From: DATKDU01 sp035512595
Lineage (GTDB): Bacteria; Planctomycetota; Planctomycetia; Pirellulales; Pirellulaceae
Assembly: GCA_035512595.1 (NCBI GenBank)
Contig: DATKDU010000263.1
Span: 1-18,061 of the forward strand
Length of the DNA: 18,061 nt
Direction of reading: 5' to 3'
The translations under genes and the position numbers were made by a program. Below are positions 14,817-18,061 of the stretch, in pieces (the first letter of the stretch is position 1; the number at the start of each line of letters is the position of its first letter). The notes beneath the pieces are model-generated. The model was not told the DNA's origin, ran no database searches, and saw only the letters and a program-made list of their open reading frames with translations.

Positions 14817-14834
14817 CGGCCTCGGGGTTTTTTT
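14805..14834 (+). terminator. Intrinsic terminator of the leu attenuator
   Basis: CCCCGAGGCC (14805-14814), a TGC loop, GGCCTCGGGG (14818-14827) and seven T (14828-14834) make a perfect 10-bp GC-rich stem followed by a T-tract. It lies 33 nt after the leader-peptide stop and about 270 nt before leuA, with no other gene in between, so it regulates readthrough into leuA and does not end an upstream operon. Four A bases before the stem give weak potential on the other strand. Confidence 0.9.
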
Positions 14835-14874
14835 GTTGGAGTTTTTCAATTGTCCAGAAGCTGGCTCCAAAGTA

Positions 14875-14917
14875 GGGCACTCGCTCCGCGAGTGCCCAGC
14901 CACTCGCGGAGCGAGTG
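14875..14917. repeat. Tandem hairpins of the CACTCGC family in the leuA leader
   Basis: GGGCACTCGC (14875-14884) and its inverse (14888-14897) form a 10-bp stem with a 3-nt loop. CACTCGC (14901-14907) and GCGAGTG (14911-14917) form a second stem of the same words. The two hairpins lie between the attenuator terminator and leuA and look like a dispersed repeat insertion. Confidence 0.75.
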
Positions 14918-15006
14918 GGCCACATTGGCGCTGTCCCTTGCCGGGCCGGCGTGAGGCCGGAATGCCGTCGCTTTCCTCCGTTACCAGCAGGCATCACAAT
15001 ACAAGT

Positions 15007-15082
15007 AGGTCCCGTCTGCTGGACGGGACCTCAAGCCACACAAAAACAACTCGGCGGAGGTCCCGCTCGACAAGCGGGACCT
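15007..15082. repeat. Two AGGTCCCG hairpins immediately upstream of leuA
   Basis: AGGTCCCGTC (15007-15016) pairs with GACGGGACCT (15022-15031), and AGGTCCCGCT (15058-15067) pairs with AGCGGGACCT (15073-15082). Each has a perfect 10-bp stem and a 5-nt loop, and the two are clearly copies of one unit. The second ends 13 nt before the AAGGA RBS of leuA. They could affect translation or mRNA stability of readthrough transcripts. Confidence 0.8.
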
Positions 15083-15107
15083 ACTTCGGCCGACCAAGGA
15101 CCAGATC

Positions 15108-16646
15108 ATGACCGATACCCATACGAAAACACGACCAGTCAAAATCTTCGACACGACCTTGCGGGACGGCGAGCAGTCCCCCGGCTTTTCCATGAACCGG
15201 GAAGAGAAGCTCGAGATGGCCCACGCCCTGGTGGAGCTGGGAGTGGACATCATCGAGGCCGGCTTTCCGATCGCTTCCCCCGGCGACTTCGAATCGGTCC
15301 GCGAGATCGCCAATACCGTCCGCGGGGCGACGATCTGCGGCCTGGCGCGGTGCAACGATGCCGACATCGACCGCGCGTGGGAGGCCCTCAAGCAGGCCCA
15401 GCAGTCGCGAATTCACGTCTTCCTGGCGACCAGCGCCATCCACCGCGAGTTCAAGCTGAAGATGACCCGCGAGGAGATTCTCGAGCGGGCGATCAAGGGA
15501 ACGCGGCGGGCGGCCAGCTACGTCGATGACGTGGAGTTCTCCCCGGAAGATGCGGCCCGCACCGAGCATGACTTTCTCTGCCAGGTAGTGGAAGCGGCGA
15601 TCGAAGCCGGGGCGACGACCGTCAACATCCCCGACACGGTCGGCTATGCCACGCCGCAGGAATACGGCGCGGTCATCGCCATGCTGAAGAACCGGGTGCC
15701 GAACATCGACAAGGCAACGATCAGCACCCACTGCCACGACGACCTGGGGCTGGCGGTCGCCAACAGCCTGGCCGGCGTGGCCAACGGCGCGGGGCAGATC
15801 GAATGCACGATCAACGGCATTGGCGAGCGGGCCGGCAATGCGTCGCTGGAAGAAGTGGTCATGGCAATGAAGACGCGCTCCGACTTCTTCCACTGTGAAA
15901 CGCGGATCAACACGCCGCGGCTGGTGCCGACGAGCCGCCTGTTGGTGACGATCACCGGCATGCAGATCCCGCGGAACAAGGCGATCGTCGGCCGCAATGC
16001 GTTCGCCCACGAGGCCGGCATTCATCAGGACGGCATGCTCAAGGAACGCCGCACCTACGAGATCATGACTCCGCAGGACGTGGGCTTCCTGGCGACCGAC
16101 CTGGTGCTGGGAAAGCACAGCGGCCGGGCTGCGCTGGCCGACCGGGCCAAGTCGCTGGGGTACAAGCTGAGCGGCGAGCAACTCCACAGCGTTTTCGACG
16201 AGTTCAAGAAGCTGGCCGACAAGAAGAAGGAGATCTATGACGGAGACATCATCGCCCTGATCGAGCAGCAGCTCCACGGCGGCGCTCCGCGGGAAGAGTG
16301 GCAGCTCGGCGGGTTTGAAGTCTCCATCGGCAGCGGCCATAAGCCGCGGGCCCGGATGACGCTCCGCCATGGCGACAAGGAATTTACCGAGGAAGTCTCC
16401 GACGGTGACGGCCCGGTCGATGTGGCGTTTCTCGCCGTCGAGAAGATCACCGGCATCAAGCTCAAGTGCGTCGATTACTCCGTCCGCTCCGCCTCGCTGG
16501 GGCACGACGCCCTGGGGGAGGTTAATCTGACCGTCGAATATGGCAATCAGACCTTCCGCGGCCGCGGCGTGAGCACGGACACGGTCGAAGCGACGGTGCA
16601 TGCGATTCTGTCGGCGGTGAACCGGATCGCGACGGCGAAGGGGTAA
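15108..16646 (+). CDS. leuA: 2-isopropylmalate synthase
   Basis: The 512-residue cytoplasmic enzyme condenses acetyl-CoA with 2-oxoisovalerate to give 2-isopropylmalate, the first committed step of leucine biosynthesis. The catalytic TIM barrel (about 10-275) begins FDTTLRDGEQSPGFSMN, with R19-D20 matching the catalytic Arg and a metal ligand. H208-C-H210 in STHCHDDLGLAVANS and N244 in NGIGERAGNASLEE complete the divalent-metal site. A linker segment with GRNAFAHEAGIHQDGMLK and GKHSGRAAL follows. The C-terminal domain (about 365-512) is the leucine-binding regulatory domain, so end-product inhibition is expected in addition to the attenuator upstream. The length fits the roughly 515-residue bacterial type. 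AAGGA lies 7 nt before ATG 15108. No other leu gene is adjacent in this window. A close paralogue such as citramalate or homocitrate synthase is less likely given the overall similarity to LeuA. Confidence 0.96.
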   Translation: MTDTHTKTRPVKIFDTTLRDGEQSPGFSMNREEKLEMAHALVELGVDIIEAGFPIASPGDFESVREIANTVRGATICGLARCNDADIDRAWEALKQAQQSRIHVFLATSAIHREFKLKMTREEILERAIKGTRRAASYVDDVEFSPEDAARTEHDFLCQVVEAAIEAGATTVNIPDTVGYATPQEYGAVIAMLKNRVPNIDKATISTHCHDDLGLAVANSLAGVANGAGQIECTINGIGERAGNASLEEVVMAMKTRSDFFHCETRINTPRLVPTSRLLVTITGMQIPRNKAIVGRNAFAHEAGIHQDGMLKERRTYEIMTPQDVGFLATDLVLGKHSGRAALADRAKSLGYKLSGEQLHSVFDEFKKLADKKKEIYDGDIIALIEQQLHGGAPREEWQLGGFEVSIGSGHKPRARMTLRHGDKEFTEEVSDGDGPVDVAFLAVEKITGIKLKCVDYSVRSASLGHDALGEVNLTVEYGNQTFRGRGVSTDTVEATVHAILSAVNRIATAKG

Positions 16647-16673
16647 ATCTGCTTCGCTGCTGGGAAATCGCGA

Positions 16674-16712
16674 TGATAGAATTGGGAAATGGCCGCGAAG
16701 ACGGAAAGGAGG
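16674..16712 (+). promoter_or_regulatory. Extended -10 promoter candidate and strong RBS of the toxin-antitoxin region
   Basis: TGATAGAAT at 16674-16682 is an extended -10 (TG-n-TAGAAT, 5 of 6 to consensus) with no good -35. AAAGGAGG at 16705-16712 is a near-perfect Shine-Dalgarno, 8 nt before ATG 16721. The RBS fixes the start of the first, frameshifted antitoxin gene. Confidence 0.5.
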
Positions 16713-16720
16713 AAAGTTCG

Positions 16721-17070
16721 ATGATTAGAGGTGTGTATAAGACGGCCGAGTCGAGCTGAACTCGCCAGTGAACTGGCCCGAGGGGTTCGAAGTGGACGTA
16801 TTACCGCACGAACCAAACGGCGACACTGCATCCGAAGAAAAATGGGGCATGCACGAATCGGAGTGGCCTACGACTCCCGAAGGAATTGAAGCGCTCATCG
16901 CGCGGATGGACTCGCGCGAGCCAGTCGAGTTGACGCCGGAAGAAGAACGAAAGTGGAATGAGGGGTTGCGTTTCTTTGGCGAGTACACGCGCGAGCAAGT
17001 GCGAAAGCAGATGGGCCTTGATCCCCGAAAGGCAAGTCGATATGGAATCGATTCCCGGAACCTATCATAA
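16721..17070 (+). pseudogene. Frameshifted DUF104-like antitoxin paralogue
   Basis: ATG 16721, behind a strong RBS, reads MIRGVYK and then runs into a stop (TGA) after 12 codons. One missing base near 16741 would restore N-GRVELNSPVNWPEGFEVDV, which continues in the second frame to the stop at 17070. The restored N-terminus matches the intact downstream antitoxin (GxYxNGxVxLxxxVxWPEGxxV), and the C-terminal part (EPVELTPEEERKWNEGLRFF, then GEYTREQVRKQM) also aligns with it. The gene is therefore a paralogue broken by a 1-nt deletion in an A-rich spot (AAG-A-CGGC where AAG-AAC-GGC is expected), or a sequencing or assembly error. A shorter product from GTG 16768 would lack the first beta strands. 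The end overlaps the next antitoxin by 29 nt. Confidence 0.7.
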
Positions 17071-17350
17071 CGGTCAAGTGAGTCTTGACGGCAGCGTTCA
17101 GTGGCCGGAAGGATCGCGGGTCAACGTGACGCTATTTGCGGTTCCTGCGCCTGCTCAATTCGCGGGACTTGACGAAGAAACGTGGATCGACACCCCTGAA
17201 AGCCGCGATTGGCTTGTTGCCGAGTGGGAGGCACTGGAACCCCCCTCGATGACCGACGAAGAGTGGTCACAGTGGCAGGCGGCGCGACAGGCAGTGAAAG
17301 AGTACACGACTCGCAAGATGCAAAATAATCCGCCCCCCTCCGATCGATGA
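17042..17350 (+). CDS. DUF104-like antitoxin of a PIN-toxin module
   Basis: ATG 17042 opens a 102-residue acidic protein, MESIPGTYHNGQVSLDGSVQ and then WPEGSRVNVTLF. This is the pattern of AF2212/DUF104-type antitoxins, small beta-rich N-terminal domains followed by a helical, Trp/Glu-rich tail that wraps the toxin. The in-frame upstream ATG at 16958 adds residues read from the tail of the frameshifted paralogue, so it was not chosen. Its stop overlaps the toxin start in an ATGA arrangement, indicating translational coupling and a stoichiometric pair. It should neutralise the PIN toxin and autoregulate the operon. Confidence 0.8.
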   Translation: MESIPGTYHNGQVSLDGSVQWPEGSRVNVTLFAVPAPAQFAGLDEETWIDTPESRDWLVAEWEALEPPSMTDEEWSQWQAARQAVKEYTTRKMQNNPPPSDR

Positions 17351-17751
17351 AGCGATACCTGCTCGACACAGGCATGGCCAGCGACTTGATCTATCGCCGC
17401 AAGGACGTGTATCGGCGGTCTCAACTCGCGCGTCGCAACGGGATTCACATTGGCATTGCGATGCCGACGGTAGGTGAACTGCTTGCCGGAGCCGAATACA
17501 GCGTCACTCGTAACCGCAATCTTCCGCTCATCCAAAAAGCGGTGCGACGACTTTTCATCTGGCCATTCGACCTCTCTGCCGCGGAGGAATACGGACGCCT
17601 TTATGCGGAATTGCGCCGCAGCGGGCGGATCATTGGGCAAATCGACGTGCAGATCGCTGCCATAGCGTTGAACCTTGGCAACTGCACTCTCGTCACGGCG
17701 GATTCCGACTTCGCCGCGATACCTGGTTTGACGATCGAGAACTGGTCGTAG
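17347..17751 (+). CDS. VapC-like PIN-domain ribonuclease toxin
   Basis: The 134-residue protein is a PIN-domain endoribonuclease of VapC type. The acidic metal-binding residues are D7 (YLLDTG), E44 (PTVGELLAG), D100 (GQIDVQIAAIAL) and D119/D121 (VTADSDF). All expected carboxylates are present, so it is probably active and cleaves RNA (tRNA or rRNA in characterised VapC proteins) when not bound by its antitoxin. The usual Asn in LLDTN is Gly here. The start overlaps the antitoxin stop (ATGA at 17347-17350). The size is normal for the family. The target RNA cannot be inferred. Confidence 0.92.
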   Translation: MKRYLLDTGMASDLIYRRKDVYRRSQLARRNGIHIGIAMPTVGELLAGAEYSVTRNRNLPLIQKAVRRLFIWPFDLSAAEEYGRLYAELRRSGRIIGQIDVQIAAIALNLGNCTLVTADSDFAAIPGLTIENWS

Positions 17752-17842
17752 TCCTCATCCCCGACTTGCCTTCCTTTCCAGTCTTACGCACCCCAAGTAC
17801 CATGAAGCCGTCCCTTCACCGCGGCATTCATGAGGTGCTCTC

Positions 17843-18061
17843 GTGGCGATTGACAGCGGAAACCAATGGCCGGCGTGGGCCAGGCGGGCGAAGATCATCG
17901 CGGCCATGATGCTGCTGCCGGCGGGAATCGCCAGCGGGCAAGGCGGCGGAGCGGCCGCCAGGTCGGAAATTCGCCCCGGAGTGCCGCCGCAGGAAGGAGC
18001 GGCAATCAGTGCCGATGAGCAGGCGCTCGCCGAGGACGCGCAGCTCAGGCAGCTCATCGAG
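17843..18061 (+). CDS. N-terminus of a probable exported protein (cut by window end)
   Basis: From GTG 17843 (GAGGTG 5 nt upstream) 73 codons remain open to the window edge; an in-frame stop lies at 17831. The N-terminus VAIDSGNQWPAWARRAKIIA is followed by a hydrophobic stretch AMMLLPAGIASGQG that looks like a signal peptide, then an Ala/Glu-rich region. Too little is visible to name a family. A later ATG (17906) inside the hydrophobic stretch is a less likely start. The 91-bp spacer after the toxin gene has no recognisable terminator. Confidence 0.5.
   Translation, partial: MAIDSGNQWPAWARRAKIIAAMMLLPAGIASGQGGGAAARSEIRPGVPPQEGAAISADEQALAEDAQLRQLIE

Noticed and set aside
14602..14997. 131-codon minus-strand frame across the leu leader
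   Set aside because: It is antisense to the leader peptide and terminator; those structures explain the sequence better.
15081..16601. 506-codon minus-strand reading frame
   Set aside because: Antisense to leuA, whose catalytic motifs are unmistakable.
16768..17070. Intact 100-residue protein starting at GTG 16768
   Set aside because: No RBS at that GTG, and the homologous N-terminus lies upstream behind a strong RBS in another frame; treated as a frameshifted gene.

Overview
The window looks like a chromosomal segment of a high-GC planctomycete (Planctomycetota, probably Pirellulales-like). This rests on gene content, not on a marker gene: a BatA/von Willebrand factor A (VWA) membrane protein next to a VWA/amidotransferase-like protein, a large secreted PPC-domain protein, a secreted DUF1080 (3-keto-disaccharide hydrolase) protein, tandem NfeD proteins, and many spacers filled with imperfect hairpin repeats. 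High GC opens long antisense reading frames opposite most real genes; these were discarded.

Layout. 1-4142 (minus): two VWA membrane proteins, the first cut by the window edge. 4372-7488 (plus): a -10 box, a long NfeD-family protein with two ClpP-like domains, and a short NfeD protein. 7408-7840 (minus): an antitoxin and a truncated ParE-like toxin that runs into the 3' end of the short NfeD gene. 7942-12707 (minus): a 962-residue secreted PPC-domain protein, a secreted TPR protein with a Pro/Ala-rich tail, and a secreted DUF1080 protein. 12869-14500 (minus): a phytanoyl-CoA dioxygenase-family protein and a zinc-ribbon membrane protein. 14642-16646 (plus): a leucine biosynthesis unit made of promoter, Leu-rich leader peptide, attenuator/terminator and leuA. 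16721-17751 (plus): a toxin-antitoxin region with a frameshifted antitoxin paralogue, an intact DUF104-like antitoxin and a PIN-domain (VapC-like) toxin. 17843 to the end (plus): the start of an exported protein.

The best-supported unusual element is the leader upstream of leuA. A 19-codon leader peptide with seven leucines is followed by a strong intrinsic terminator. Its stop-codon segment can pair either with the Leu codons or with the 5' arm of the terminator, which is the logic of ribosome-mediated leucine attenuation.

The second theme is repeat invasion. Several distinct hairpin-forming repeat families occupy almost every spacer, often touch start or stop codons, and in two genes (the second VWA protein and the PhyH protein) appear to be inserted in frame. 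The third theme is decay of toxin-antitoxin genes, with one truncated toxin and one frameshifted antitoxin.
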